NCBI GenBank assembly: GCA_002440745.1
Contig: DJVB01000063.1
Coordinates: forward strand, 14,594 to 78,593
Origin: Bacteroidales bacterium UBA6267
Lineage (GTDB): Bacteria > Bacteroidota > Bacteroidia > Bacteroidales > UBA1556
Length of the DNA: 64,000 nt
Reading direction: 5' to 3'
Made by a program: the position numbers and the translations under genes. Positions 17,838 to 27,703 of this stretch are shown here, piece after piece (the first letter of the stretch is position 1; the number at the start of each line of letters is the position of its first letter). The notes beneath the pieces are model-generated. The model had not been told where the DNA came from and did no database searches. It saw nothing but the letters and a program-made list of their open reading frames with translations.

Positions 17838-19034
17838 ATGCCACAAATATCGCAAAAGGGCCAGATGATGCCCGAATCACCTATCCGCAAATTAGTTCCT
17901 TATGCTGATGCAGCTAAATCACGAGGAATAAAAGTTTACCATCTGAACATTGGCCAACCGGATATTGAAACACCGGAAATTGCATTAAATGCAGTTCGCA
18001 ACTTCAAAAGCAATGTTGTAGAATATAGCCATTCTGCCGGTATTCTTTCCTATCGCAAGAAATTGTGCAGCTACTATGAAACCGTTGGAATCAAGATCAC
18101 TCCAGACGACATTATTGTTGGAACGGGAGCATCAGAAGCCATTCTTTTTGCTATGCAAAGCACTATGGATGAAGGAGATGAAATAATCATTCCGGAACCT
18201 TTCTATGCTAACTACAATGGTTTCGCAATCAACGCCGGAATCAAAGTTGTTCCAATTCCATCTTTCATTGAAGACGGTTTTGCCTTGCCACCAATCGCTG
18301 AATTTGAGAAAGCAATCACTAACAAAACCAAGGCTATTTTACTTTGCAATCCTAATAATCCAACCGGATATCTTTATAGCCGCGAGGAATTGGAAGTAGT
18401 GAAAGAAATTGTTCTAAAACACGATTTATTCCTAATTTCGGATGAAGTTTATCGTGAATTTGTTTACGATGGACATGAGCATTTTAGTGTAATGAATCTG
18501 GATGGGCTTGAAAACCATGTCATTTTAATCGACTCTGTTTCAAAACGTTACTCGGCATGCGGATTCCGCATTGGAGCAATGATAAGCCGCAACAAGGAAG
18601 TGATGAGCACAGCGATGAAATTTGCCCAAGCACGCTTATCTCCTCCAACTTTTGGTCAGATTGCCGCAGAAGCCGCTATCGACACTCCTGAAGCTTATTT
18701 CGACAAAGTTATGGATGAGTATCTGCAAAGAAGAAATATTGTTTTTCAAAAGATTAACGCCATTGAAGGAGCTTTTTGCCCCAATCCCAAAGGAGCTTTT
18801 TACGCAGTTGCCCGGTTGCCCATCGACGATAGCGACAAATTCTGCCGTTGGATGCTCGAAGAATTTGAATTTGAAGGAGCAACGGTTATGATGGCTCCTG
18901 CAACCGGATTCTACGCCACCAAAGGTCGAGGAATGGATGAAGTAAGAATAAGTTACGTACTGAATGTTAACGACTTATCAAAATCAATGGATATTCTTAG
19001 AGAAGCTCTAAAAGTTTATCCCGGACGAAAATAG
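17838..19034 (+). CDS. Class I/II aminotransferase (AspC-like)
   Basis: The 398-residue PLP enzyme is of the aspartate-aminotransferase fold type I. It shows VYHLNIGQPDIETP, VGTGASEAILFAM, CNPNNPTG near residue 178, and SDEVYREFVYDG. The Schiff-base Lys is in IDSVSKRYSACGFRIG near residue 237, and the Arg that binds the substrate carboxylate is in VRISYV near the end. It probably makes aspartate or a related amino acid from its keto acid. The amino donor cannot be told from sequence. It leads a tight run of five genes, with 3 bp to the next. Confidence 0.9.
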   Translation: MPQISQKGQMMPESPIRKLVPYADAAKSRGIKVYHLNIGQPDIETPEIALNAVRNFKSNVVEYSHSAGILSYRKKLCSYYETVGIKITPDDIIVGTGASEAILFAMQSTMDEGDEIIIPEPFYANYNGFAINAGIKVVPIPSFIEDGFALPPIAEFEKAITNKTKAILLCNPNNPTGYLYSREELEVVKEIVLKHDLFLISDEVYREFVYDGHEHFSVMNLDGLENHVILIDSVSKRYSACGFRIGAMISRNKEVMSTAMKFAQARLSPPTFGQIAAEAAIDTPEAYFDKVMDEYLQRRNIVFQKINAIEGAFCPNPKGAFYAVARLPIDDSDKFCRWMLEEFEFEGATVMMAPATGFYATKGRGMDEVRISYVLNVNDLSKSMDILREALKVYPGRK

Positions 19035-19037
19035 TTT

Positions 19038-20048
19038 ATGGATACGGATGAAAAGATTCTTGTAATTCAAACAGCTTTTATCGGCGATGTGGTACTTGCC
19101 ACATCGCTGATAGAAACTTTAGCCGCTTCCGGCTATCAACATATCGATATGTTGGTGCGGAAAGGCAATGAGAGTCTTTTGAAAAATAACCCACATTTAA
19201 CTAACGTTTTCGTTTGGGATAAGAAAAACGATAAAATTCAAAACCTTCTTGGGCTTTTAAAGAAAATACGCAAAGAGCGGTATCATCTTGTGGTGAATTT
19301 ACATAGGTTTGGTAGCAGTGGCATTCTGACTGCTTTTTCCGGTGCAAAAATTCGCGCAGGATTCAACAAAAACCCCTTTTCCTTTCTTTTTAATCATGTT
19401 GTTGAACATCGAATCGACAGCAATGGAAATCAGCATGAAACACTAAGGAATCATGCTCTTATTCAACGCTTTACAAATTTACAATCCCCTCATAAACCCA
19501 AACTTTATCCATCTTTTGAGGATTTTCAAAGAATAGAGCCATACACCCATCACCCCTATGTGGTGATTGCACCGGCGTCAGTTTGGTTTACAAAGCAGTT
19601 TCCGGCATCGGGTTGGGTGCAACTCATGGAGGAATTACCTGTTGGTTGGAAAAAGATATTTATTGGAGGTCCTGAGGATCAGAAGCTTTCCGCAAAAATA
19701 ATTTTTGAGAGCAGTGCTGAGAATTGTATAAATTTGTCGGGTCAATTGAGCTTTCTCCAGTCGGCAGCTCTGATGCAAAAAGCCCAACGTTGCTTTGTGA
19801 ATGATTCAGCACCACAGCATATTGCCTCGGCAGTCAATGCAAAAACCACGGCTATTTTTTGCTCAACAGTTCCTGAATTTGGTTTTGGACCTCTTAGCGA
19901 CAACAGTGTTGTGGTTCAGACTAAAAAGCCTTTAAGTTGCCGACCCTGCGGACTACACGGTCATGCCGAATGTCCGGAAAAGCATTTTGATTGTGCGAAT
20001 AGTATAGATATAAATGATTTAATAATAACCATTGGAAAATACAGTTAA
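19038..20048 (+). CDS. Glycosyltransferase family 9 (heptosyltransferase-like)
   Basis: The 336-residue GT-B enzyme resembles ADP-heptose:LPS heptosyltransferases. Visible marks are ILVIQTAFIGDVVLATSLIETL at the N-terminus, VVIAPASVWFTKQFP near residue 175, IFIGGPEDQKL near 210, and FVNDSAPQHIASAVNAKTTAIFCST for donor binding. A Cys-rich segment CRPCGLHGHAECPEKHFDC near the end is common in this family. It likely adds a core sugar to lipid A. It is cotranscribed with tsaC and smpB, which looks like simple clustering. Confidence 0.9.
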   Translation: MDTDEKILVIQTAFIGDVVLATSLIETLAASGYQHIDMLVRKGNESLLKNNPHLTNVFVWDKKNDKIQNLLGLLKKIRKERYHLVVNLHRFGSSGILTAFSGAKIRAGFNKNPFSFLFNHVVEHRIDSNGNQHETLRNHALIQRFTNLQSPHKPKLYPSFEDFQRIEPYTHHPYVVIAPASVWFTKQFPASGWVQLMEELPVGWKKIFIGGPEDQKLSAKIIFESSAENCINLSGQLSFLQSAALMQKAQRCFVNDSAPQHIASAVNAKTTAIFCSTVPEFGFGPLSDNSVVVQTKKPLSCRPCGLHGHAECPEKHFDCANSIDINDLIITIGKYS

Positions 20049-20619
20049 TCAACATATTAAAGAAGAAATTGAGAATGCCATAAAGGTTATTAAAGATGGC
20101 GGCGTTATTCTTTATCCCACAGATACGATATGGGGTTTAGGATGCGACCCAAATAATGATAAGGCCATAAAAAAGATTTTACAGATAAAGCGCCGAACCG
20201 AAACTAAAAGTCTGATAATCTTGATGTGCGACATTGAATCCGTTTCGAAATATGTGGAAAATCCCAATCCGATAGCTCTCGAACTTTATCGTCAATGGAA
20301 TAAAGCCTTGACCATTGTTTTCCCTCGTGCAAAAGGCATCTCCAAAATGGTGATGAATAATGACAACACATTGGGAATCAGGATTACAAAAGAATCCTTT
20401 ACTACACAATTAATAAAATCATTAGGGCATCCTGTGGTTTCCACATCGGCCAATCTGAGTGGTCAACCTTCACCGGTAAGCTATAAAACCATATCTAACG
20501 AAATAAAAGAGTCGGTTGATTATATTGTGGACTATCGCCGAGATTCCTTTACCGAAATGAAACCTTCAACAATTATTCGAATTAATGATAACGGTAGTTT
20601 TGAAGTATTAAGACCTTGA
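20032..20619 (+). CDS. tsaC: Threonylcarbamoyl-AMP synthase (TsaC/Sua5/YrdC family)
   Basis: The 195-residue protein makes threonylcarbamoyl-AMP for the t6A37 modification of ANN-decoding tRNAs. It has the YrdC fold, with [33 protein letters not shown] (binding-site Lys and Arg), the conserved ALTIVFP and GIRIT, and [12 protein letters not shown] near residue 140. It is the short form without the Sua5 C-terminal domain. The start is probably TTG 20032, overlapping the upstream gene by 17 bp. This gives the normal N-terminus, and no nearby ATG does. Confidence 0.92.
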   Translation: MENTVNQHIKEEIENAIKVIKDGGVILYPTDTIWGLGCDPNNDKAIKKILQIKRRTETKSLIILMCDIESVSKYVENPNPIALELYRQWNKALTIVFPRAKGISKMVMNNDNTLGIRITKESFTTQLIKSLGHPVVSTSANLSGQPSPVSYKTISNEIKESVDYIVDYRRDSFTEMKPSTIIRINDNGSFEVLRP

Positions 20620-21065
20620 TGAATAAAACCATAGAAATAAAGAATAAAAAGGCTGCCTTTGAGTTTTTTCTTTTAGAAAAATTTGAAGCAGGAATGGTGC
20701 TGTTAGGCACTGAAATTAAGTCGATTAGACAAGGTAAAGCTTCGATTATGGAGGCCTATTGTGCTTTTGAAGACGATGAGCTTTTTGTTAAAAACATGCA
20801 TATCACCGAATATGAATATGGCACCGATAATAATCATGAGCCGAGACGTTCACGCAAACTACTGCTTAATCACAAAGAGCTTAAGAAAATGCTTATAAAA
20901 ACTAAGGAGCGAGGTTTTACGATTATTCCTGTGAGACTTTATATCAACGAAAAAGGCTTTGCCAAATTGGAGATTGCACTTGCAAAAGGGAAAAAACTTT
21001 ACGATAAAAGAGAGACTATCAAGAAAAAAGATATCGACCGCGATACAGAAAGACAAAGAATATGA
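20619..21065 (+). CDS. smpB: SsrA-binding protein SmpB
   Basis: The 148-residue protein binds tmRNA and brings it to stalled ribosomes. Family signatures are [55 protein letters not shown], and the basic tail [24 protein letters not shown] that follows tRNA-like decoding contacts. ATG 20619 overlaps the tsaC stop by one base (TGATG), a coupled arrangement. It overlaps the rhomboid gene by 4 bp. Confidence 0.97.
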   Translation: MNKTIEIKNKKAAFEFFLLEKFEAGMVLLGTEIKSIRQGKASIMEAYCAFEDDELFVKNMHITEYEYGTDNNHEPRRSRKLLLNHKELKKMLIKTKERGFTIIPVRLYINEKGFAKLEIALAKGKKLYDKRETIKKKDIDRDTERQRI

Positions 21066-21685
21066 TGTCGCCAAATTTTATTTTACTTATAATCATCATT
21101 CCTACCGCTTTGGTTTCCTTTGTTTCATTTAACAATTCGGAAAGCTTCAACAAGCTGAAATTCAACCCATATATGATTGCTCACCACAAAGAGTGGTATC
21201 GTTTTTTAAGTCATGGCTTTGTTCATGCCGACTGGATTCACCTTCTTTTCAACATGTATGTTCTTTGGGAATTTGGAAAGTTAGTCATGTATTTCTTCCA
21301 AATCAAATTTCTTGATTTAGCCAATTTACATTTCTTAGGATTATATTTCCCCGCACTGATTGTCAGCTCGTTATGGAGTTATTTTCGAAATAAAGACTTT
21401 GCCCACTACAACGCGGTTGGAGCAAGTGGAGCGGTTTCGGCGGTTGTGTTTGCCTCCATTGTTTTATATCCTCAAGGCCAAATGGGACTAATTTTTCTAC
21501 CAATTATGCTTCCTTCATGGATTTTTGGTGCAATTTATTTGGGCTACACCATATTTATGGCTCGCAAACAAATTGACAATATTGGCCATGATGCTCATCT
21601 TTGGGGTGCCGTTTATGGCATCGTTTACACATTCATATTTTATCCTCGCGCTTTTGTAGATTTTTTCCGTTTTATTTTCCATTAG
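21062..21685 (+). CDS. Rhomboid-family intramembrane serine protease
   Basis: The 207-residue protein has about six membrane segments. The rhomboid landmarks are present: [22 protein letters not shown] near residue 55, catalytic Ser in [15 protein letters not shown] near residue 123, and catalytic His in [18 protein letters not shown] near residue 185. It probably cleaves membrane proteins. It overlaps smpB by 4 bp. Two ATGs in a row (21062 and 21065) could be used. Confidence 0.93.
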   Translation: MMSPNFILLIIIIPTALVSFVSFNNSESFNKLKFNPYMIAHHKEWYRFLSHGFVHADWIHLLFNMYVLWEFGKLVMYFFQIKFLDLANLHFLGLYFPALIVSSLWSYFRNKDFAHYNAVGASGAVSAVVFASIVLYPQGQMGLIFLPIMLPSWIFGAIYLGYTIFMARKQIDNIGHDAHLWGAVYGIVYTFIFYPRAFVDFFRFIFH

Positions 21686-21787
21686 ATTAACAGCCCAATG
21701 TTAGTAATTAGAATATAATACCACTTTTTGGCAAATTCTTATGCCGTAATTTTAGCCTTTCATAAATTATCCCAGAAAACCCTGACT

Positions 21788-24757
21788 ATGAATTTGGCTG
21801 CAAAATTTTTTAATCATACCTTATATTACATTTTCTTTTTAGTCCTGCTTTTACCAATAAAAAATCATGCGCAACAAGACAGTATTGTAATTGACACAAT
21901 AGCTCAAAGCCCGCATCGACTTACTAAAAATCAATGGGTTGATAGCGTTTTTCAAACACTTTCATTAGAAGAAAAAATTGGCCAATTATTTATGATAAGA
22001 GCTCACAGCAATTTAAGCGAGAATTACCATAATAAGGTTAAAAGCGAAATAGATAGTTTTAAAGTGGGCGGTGTTTGCTTCTTTCAAGGAAGTCCGGTGA
22101 AGCAAAAAGAATTGACTAAATTGTATAACTCGGTGAGTAAAATTCCCCTTTTTGTTGCCATTGATGGCGAATGGGGTTTAGGAATGCGGTTAGATAGTGT
22201 GATTGATTTCCCAAGGCAGATGACGCTCGGCGCCACCAACGATACCCTTTTGATGTATGAAATTGGAAAGGCTTTTGGGGAGCAGTGCAGAGCAGTTGGG
22301 CTGAATGTGAATTTTGCACCGGTAGTTGATGTCAACAATAACCCACGCAATCCGGTAATAAATAGCCGATCTTTTGGGGAGAATCCTGAACGTGTGGCTC
22401 AATTGGCTTGGGGAATTGCAAACGGGATGCAAAGCCAAAGAGTGATGGCCTGCGCAAAACATTTTCCCGGACACGGCGACACACATTCCGATAGTCATAA
22501 AACTTTACCTACTGTTGATAGCGACCTTAAAACTCTCGATTCCATACATCTACGCCCTTTTCGTTATCTTGCAAAAAAAGGCGTTAAGTCGGTAATGGTG
22601 GCTCATCTCTTTATGCCGGCTTACGACCCTACTCCAAACCAAGCATCGAGCCTTTCCCCTGCCATTGTCAACGGCCTTCTATTTGACTCTTTAAATTTCA
22701 AAGGTTTAGCGTTTACAGACGCTTTAGAAATGAAAGGCGTTAGCAACTATTTTGCAGAAGGTGAAATTGAACTAAAAGCCCTCTTGGCAGGTAATGATAT
22801 TTTGCTACTTCCACCTAATATCGAAAAGGCATTCGACAAAATAAAAGAAGCTCTTGATAGTGGTCTGATTTCAATGGAATATCTCGATGCCAAAATACGA
22901 AAAATTCTAAGCTATAAATATGACATCGCTGTATATCAAAAAGATATCAAACTTAAAACTGCAAATCTCAGAAATAAAAAATACCAAGCATTGGTAATTC
23001 GTTCCTATCGGGAGGCTTTAACTTTACTCCTTAACAAGGATAGTATTTTACCACTGCAACAAACTAATCCTCAAAAGATTGCCGTAATTTCCATTGGAAA
23101 TGAAAGCAAAAATAAATTCAGCAAAACTGTAGAAAAATATGCGGATATTTCCACGTTCAGCCTTCCTTCGAAAGCTTCCTTAACCCAGGCAAAAAACTTA
23201 GCAGATTTGGTAAGCCATTACGATAAGGTAATTATCAATGTGATGGGAACAAGTCATTCAGCCTATAGAAACTATGGGATTTCGCAAACCACAGTTGACT
23301 TTGTCAATATTTTATGCGAAAAAACCAGCGTAATATTGGTCATTTCTGCAAATCCATATTCGGCTTCTCGATTTGTTGAGCAATGCGATCCGGCGGCAGT
23401 AATTGTAGCTTATGAGGACAACCCGATTGTACATCAAATTTCGGCAGAGAGCATTTTTGGAGCCCATGAAATAAAGGGAAAATTACCAGTTTCAGTAAAC
23501 AAAAAATATAGAGAAGGATTTGGATTAGAAACCCATCAAACAATACTTGGCAAGGTAATGCCCGAAGAAATAGGGTTTAAAAGTAAACGTTTAGAGAAAA
23601 TTGATTCCATTGTTAAATCCGGAATCGAAATGGGAGCTTATCCAGGAGCGCAAGTTTTAATTGCCAAAAACGGGAAGATTTTTTATCAAAAAGAATTTGG
23701 TTATTTCACTTACGACAAAACGCAAGAAGTAACAGATTCAACCATTTACGACCTTGCAAGTATCACCAAAGCAATGGCTACGACATTGGCCATGATGAAA
23801 TTGGTGCAGGAAGGGAAGATTGATGTCGATTTAACCTTAGGTCATTATCTGCCCGAATTGCAACAAACCAACAAAGGAACAATTTATATACGCGATTTAT
23901 TGGCGCATCAAGCCCGATTAAAGCCGTGGATTCCTTTTTATCTTGACGTTGCTCCTAAAAAAACCATCGACACCAACTACCTGAAAAACAAACCGATGGA
24001 AGGATTTTCCAAACAAGTTTCGGCAAATCTTTTCATTCTGGACAGCTACCGTGATACAATTTTAGACAGTATTAGCAAAAGCGACTTACTTCCAAAAGCC
24101 AAATATTTATACTCGGATTTAGGTATGTATTATTTGCAGAAAATCATTGAAAAAACCACAAAAATGCCATTAGATATTTACTGTGATTCCATATTTTACA
24201 AACCTTTAAAGTTAAAAAATACGACTTATAATCCACTTCGGAAACTACCTTTGGCGAATATTGCTCCAACAGAAAACGACCGATATTTTCGTAAGGAATT
24301 GGTTCACGGCTATGTTCATGACCAGGGAGCAGCAATGTTAGGCGGAGTTGCAGGACATGCCGGACTTTTCAGCAATGCAGAAGATTTAGCTGTTTTGTGT
24401 CAAATGTTGCTTCAAAATGGAAACTATGCCGGACGGCAATATCTCAGTCAAGATATTATTGAGGAATTTACCCGTCAGCAATTTCCATTAAACCACAACC
24501 GGCGCGGGTTAGGTTTTGATAAACCACTGCCCATGCGACAAGCAGGAGGCCCAACTTGTGTTTTAGTTTCCGGAAAATCGTTCGGGCATAGCGGATTCAC
24601 AGGTACCTTTTTTTGGGTTGACCCAAAATACAACCTGATATATATTTTCCTCTCTAACCGAGTTTATCCCGATGCCGAAAATCGAAAACTTATTACAAGC
24701 GGCATTCGCACTCAAATTCAAGAAGAGATTTATCTTCAAATGGGAGTAACCAAATAA
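21788..24757 (+). CDS. GH3 beta-N-acetylglucosaminidase (NagZ-like) fused to a beta-lactamase-fold serine hydrolase
   Basis: The 989-residue exported protein has a signal peptide (MNLAAKFFNHTLYYIFFLVLLLPIKNHAQ). Residues about 50-390 are a GH3 domain. The catalytic His/Asp loop is KHFPGHGDTHSDSH near residue 226 and the nucleophile Asp is in GLAFTDALEMKGV near residue 312. A GH3 C-terminal domain runs to about 595. Residues about 610-980 are a class C beta-lactamase/PBP-like domain with SITK near residue 658, YSDLG as the second motif, and HSGFTG near 940. The fused form is common in Bacteroidota and presumably acts on peptidoglycan or muropeptides in the periplasm. I prefer ATG 21788 over 21728 because the signal peptide starts there. 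Confidence 0.92.
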   Translation: MNLAAKFFNHTLYYIFFLVLLLPIKNHAQQDSIVIDTIAQSPHRLTKNQWVDSVFQTLSLEEKIGQLFMIRAHSNLSENYHNKVKSEIDSFKVGGVCFFQGSPVKQKELTKLYNSVSKIPLFVAIDGEWGLGMRLDSVIDFPRQMTLGATNDTLLMYEIGKAFGEQCRAVGLNVNFAPVVDVNNNPRNPVINSRSFGENPERVAQLAWGIANGMQSQRVMACAKHFPGHGDTHSDSHKTLPTVDSDLKTLDSIHLRPFRYLAKKGVKSVMVAHLFMPAYDPTPNQASSLSPAIVNGLLFDSLNFKGLAFTDALEMKGVSNYFAEGEIELKALLAGNDILLLPPNIEKAFDKIKEALDSGLISMEYLDAKIRKILSYKYDIAVYQKDIKLKTANLRNKKYQALVIRSYREALTLLLNKDSILPLQQTNPQKIAVISIGNESKNKFSKTVEKYADISTFSLPSKASLTQAKNLADLVSHYDKVIINVMGTSHSAYRNYGISQTTVDFVNILCEKTSVILVISANPYSASRFVEQCDPAAVIVAYEDNPIVHQISAESIFGAHEIKGKLPVSVNKKYREGFGLETHQTILGKVMPEEIGFKSKRLEKIDSIVKSGIEMGAYPGAQVLIAKNGKIFYQKEFGYFTYDKTQEVTDSTIYDLASITKAMATTLAMMKLVQEGKIDVDLTLGHYLPELQQTNKGTIYIRDLLAHQARLKPWIPFYLDVAPKKTIDTNYLKNKPMEGFSKQVSANLFILDSYRDTILDSISKSDLLPKAKYLYSDLGMYYLQKIIEKTTKMPLDIYCDSIFYKPLKLKNTTYNPLRKLPLANIAPTENDRYFRKELVHGYVHDQGAAMLGGVAGHAGLFSNAEDLAVLCQMLLQNGNYAGRQYLSQDIIEEFTRQQFPLNHNRRGLGFDKPLPMRQAGGPTCVLVSGKSFGHSGFTGTFFWVDPKYNLIYIFLSNRVYPDAENRKLITSGIRTQIQEEIYLQMGVTK

Positions 24758-24764
24758 ATCAAGG

Positions 24765-27377
24765 ATGGAAATCGTTGTTAGACAAAATAGTCATTTCAAT
24801 GTTAAGTCATTATTAAACAAGCTATTAATCCTTGTTTTATTAACAATTTCGCTCCACGGATTTAGTCAAGGGCTTATAATTTTTCAGGAGAAAGACAGCA
24901 TTGTGCGCAACTATCGCTACGATGACTTGCAGCCGCCGGAGTCTATCCCCAACTACCTGATTGCCAAAATGTCTCACATCAAAGCCCCTACATTAGACTA
25001 TTTTTTTGGCTTCGTAATCTTCAGTAAACGTCAGATTGAAAAGACTGACAACTCGTATAGATTTTCTATTGAAATAGATTCCATTACCAGCTATAATAAA
25101 CTCCAGTATAAAGGCTATACGTTTGACAATCTAGTTTTTCCAAATATTTGTGCAGTTGAAATAGAAGTTAAAGACTTAAATAACAAAACAAGTTTTTCGT
25201 TAAAACAGCGACTTCCATTTTCTATGAAAAGCATCGTGTTATTAGATACCATCCTAATTGACTCCACCGAATCTGCCTATTTTTCACCTCATAGTTTTGA
25301 ATACAAATTCCTGTATAGCAGTCAATTAAAACAAAGTTTGGACAGTTTAATCGAAACTATAATTTTCCTTGAAAACCTGAAACCCCAACTATCCGAAATA
25401 AGAAATACAATAACGAAAATAAAGGATGCCAAACCAGGCATTGTACGAATTTATAATATTGATTTAAAGAAAGTTGAAAAGGAATTAGAGGCAATAAATC
25501 CGGCGAATAAAGTGCCGGCTTCGCAAATATCAAAGCTAAAAGGAGAAGGGATAATAATGCAATTCGACAGTTTATATACTGAAACAAAAAAACTTCGGAA
25601 ACGCTTTGATAACATGATGTTAAATCCTCATATCGAATACTTTAACGATGGATTAGCCGCTTACAGAAAGAACGAAAAAAACACAGCCATCACCCACTTT
25701 CAAAAGGCCTTACAAGTTAAGCCCGACTATCCACAACCCTATTTATATTTCGCCATCTTAGCCTTTGAAGAAGGCCGATATGATAGTTGCGCAACTACAC
25801 TTATTGAATTGCTCTATAATTTAAAACCCGATCAAAACTTGCGAAAAGAAGCTTTGATTTTAGGGAATATTCTTTACGATAGTTTAGTTTATAAAGCAGA
25901 AAATCAATTGATTAGAAAGGATTTAAATAGTGCAATTGATTTGTTAAAAATAGCCATCAACCTTTGCAATACAATTCAGGAACTGATGTGCAATGAAAAA
26001 GCAAAAAAGCTTATGCAGTCGGCACGGCAAGAAATGTTTAATTCTTGGGTAAGCATTACAGCAAGAAGCATCCAAAACCAAAAGACAGATTTAGCAATCA
26101 ACTATTTTCGCTGGACAACGGATTTTTTATCAGAACACCGACTTTATATTTCCGATAGTTCAGCGATTGACACCTTAAAACCGGCACTGAACCATATATT
26201 ACTTAGGTCAGCGGAAAAAAACTTTGTTGGCAATCGACACCAAAAAGCTTTGTATTATTTGAATTTTTCCGACAGCCTTATGGGGAATGTCAGCTCGGAA
26301 AGTGCACAACTTCGATCAACGATACAAAAGAGCAGTTTAAGTGATGTGGCCTCAACAGTCGAGATAAATTCAAACCAAAAAGACACTGCTAAGGCCTTTT
26401 ACGAACAATCGGAAAACCTTCAAAACAGATATGAGAATACCATTAAAATTGGTTTAGAAGAATTTGAAAACGAGCGATTTATCAATGCTGTTAGTTATTT
26501 TAGAACAGCAAAAGACATACAGTTAAACACCACAATAATCAAAAATGATTCTTTGAGTAATTACCTCAAGCAAGCAGGAAAAAAAGTTGTACTTGCCGAC
26601 CTTAAAGAAGCCGATTTACAAGCATGGGGGGCCCGTTATGACGTGGTAGAAACCATGCTTCAACTTATAAAAAATGATATAAAAGAATTCGATTTAGAGG
26701 AAGATTCGTTGGTGATAGATGGAATTCAAGGTATTGAAAACAAACTCTTTAAGAACAAATGCAGGTATCTCTCGGAAGATTATATAAAACATCTGACTTT
26801 AGCACGGCAGTCAGTAGCATTAAAAGACTATATAACAGCCGTTAACAACTGGGAAACAGCCTATAAACTTTCACACAACAATCCGGATTGTTTATTGGAT
26901 TCAATTACCCCTAAAAGCCTAATAAATCATCATCGTAATGCGGCTTTTTACCAATTGCTTATCAAGAAATCCGAAAGTTTGGTAAAAGAAGGTTTGGACA
27001 GTTTAGCTTTTGTTAAAGCGTTAGAAATCAAGCCTTTTTTCAAAGAAAATCAGTTAGAAAATTTTGGATTAAGAGAATATCCTTTAGAAGCATTTACAAC
27101 TAATTTTTTACAAAACAGTGAAATTCAATACTTCTATCTAAAACAAAAAATGGATGAGAAAGATTTCGCGAAAATCCCGCAAGGGATAAAAAATCTTATG
27201 GTAAACCAAACTATTTCGAGCAAACATTTTGAACTTCTCAAAAAATCAGCGGAGATATTAGCACAAAATGATTTTTCTCAGGGAAAAGATCCTAAAACGA
27301 AAAAACTTCTTGCTCAGCAGTATTTCCCTGAAAACAAAAAACTACAACGAGTTTATGTAAAAAAGTTTTCTAAGTAA
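24765..27377 (+). CDS. Exported TPR-like helical repeat protein, unknown function
   Basis: The 870-residue protein has a signal peptide (KLLILVLLTISLHGFSQG) near residues 19-36. About residues 40-170 are beta-rich. After a helical linker, residues about 285-870 are helical repeats, with a clear TPR at AAYRKNEKNTAITHFQKALQVKPDYPQPYLYFAILAFEEGRYDSC (about 300-345) and a later unit near 685. No catalytic motif is seen. It lies 7 bp after the GH3 fusion, so the two are likely cotranscribed. It may act with it in cell-wall turnover. The 3' region is the A/C low-complexity tract. Confidence 0.65.
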   Translation: MEIVVRQNSHFNVKSLLNKLLILVLLTISLHGFSQGLIIFQEKDSIVRNYRYDDLQPPESIPNYLIAKMSHIKAPTLDYFFGFVIFSKRQIEKTDNSYRFSIEIDSITSYNKLQYKGYTFDNLVFPNICAVEIEVKDLNNKTSFSLKQRLPFSMKSIVLLDTILIDSTESAYFSPHSFEYKFLYSSQLKQSLDSLIETIIFLENLKPQLSEIRNTITKIKDAKPGIVRIYNIDLKKVEKELEAINPANKVPASQISKLKGEGIIMQFDSLYTETKKLRKRFDNMMLNPHIEYFNDGLAAYRKNEKNTAITHFQKALQVKPDYPQPYLYFAILAFEEGRYDSCATTLIELLYNLKPDQNLRKEALILGNILYDSLVYKAENQLIRKDLNSAIDLLKIAINLCNTIQELMCNEKAKKLMQSARQEMFNSWVSITARSIQNQKTDLAINYFRWTTDFLSEHRLYISDSSAIDTLKPALNHILLRSAEKNFVGNRHQKALYYLNFSDSLMGNVSSESAQLRSTIQKSSLSDVASTVEINSNQKDTAKAFYEQSENLQNRYENTIKIGLEEFENERFINAVSYFRTAKDIQLNTTIIKNDSLSNYLKQAGKKVVLADLKEADLQAWGARYDVVETMLQLIKNDIKEFDLEEDSLVIDGIQGIENKLFKNKCRYLSEDYIKHLTLARQSVALKDYITAVNNWETAYKLSHNNPDCLLDSITPKSLINHHRNAAFYQLLIKKSESLVKEGLDSLAFVKALEIKPFFKENQLENFGLREYPLEAFTTNFLQNSEIQYFYLKQKMDEKDFAKIPQGIKNLMVNQTISSKHFELLKKSAEILAQNDFSQGKDPKTKKLLAQQYFPENKKLQRVYVKKFSK

Positions 27378-27394
27378 AAGAAGTCCGAGGGCCC

Positions 27395-27590
27395 AGAGCA
27401 AGGCGCAAGGAGCATGGCGCAGGGAGCAGTACAAAGTATTGTAATGACAACCAACAACAGACAACCGACAACTGACAAAAACAAACACAAAACAACAAAC
27501 ACAAAACACCAAACACCAAACAACAAACAACAAACAACAAACAACAAACAACAAACACAAAACAACAAACACTAAACACCAAATCCCGAT
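27395..27590. repeat. Low-complexity intergenic repeat, C/A-rich with heptamer core
   Basis: This 326-bp gap (27378-27703) holds two kinds of simple sequence. Positions 27395-27428 carry near-repeats of AGCAAGGCGCAAGG and AGCATGGCGCAGGG. From 27446 on the plus strand is built from ACAAC/ACAAAC units. 27475-27572 contains only A and C (98 bases), and 27521-27555 is five perfect copies of CAACAAA. All frames read as low-complexity peptides (Cys/Leu/Val-rich on the minus strand), so I treat it as non-coding. Such tracts occur between genes in several Bacteroidota genomes I remember. Confidence 0.85.
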
Positions 27591-27642
27591 TAACAATTAT
27601 CATAAATAACCATAGTTAACAAAAAGGTTGAAAATGCTCCAC

Positions 27643-27650
27643 TACTTTTG
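27643..27650 (+). promoter_or_regulatory. -7 box before msrBA
   Basis: TACTTTTG fits TAnnTTTG and lies 53 bp before the GTG start. The -33 element is not clear. Confidence 0.35.
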
Positions 27651-27703
27651 CAACTGTTTTTAAACCTCGTTTAAACACCATTTAATATTAATTTACAGCG
27701 ATT

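Noticed and set aside
27342..27603. Minus-strand open frames of 71-84 residues rich in Cys, Leu and Val
   Set aside because: They are translations of the A/C repeat tract, open only because one strand has almost no stop-forming bases.
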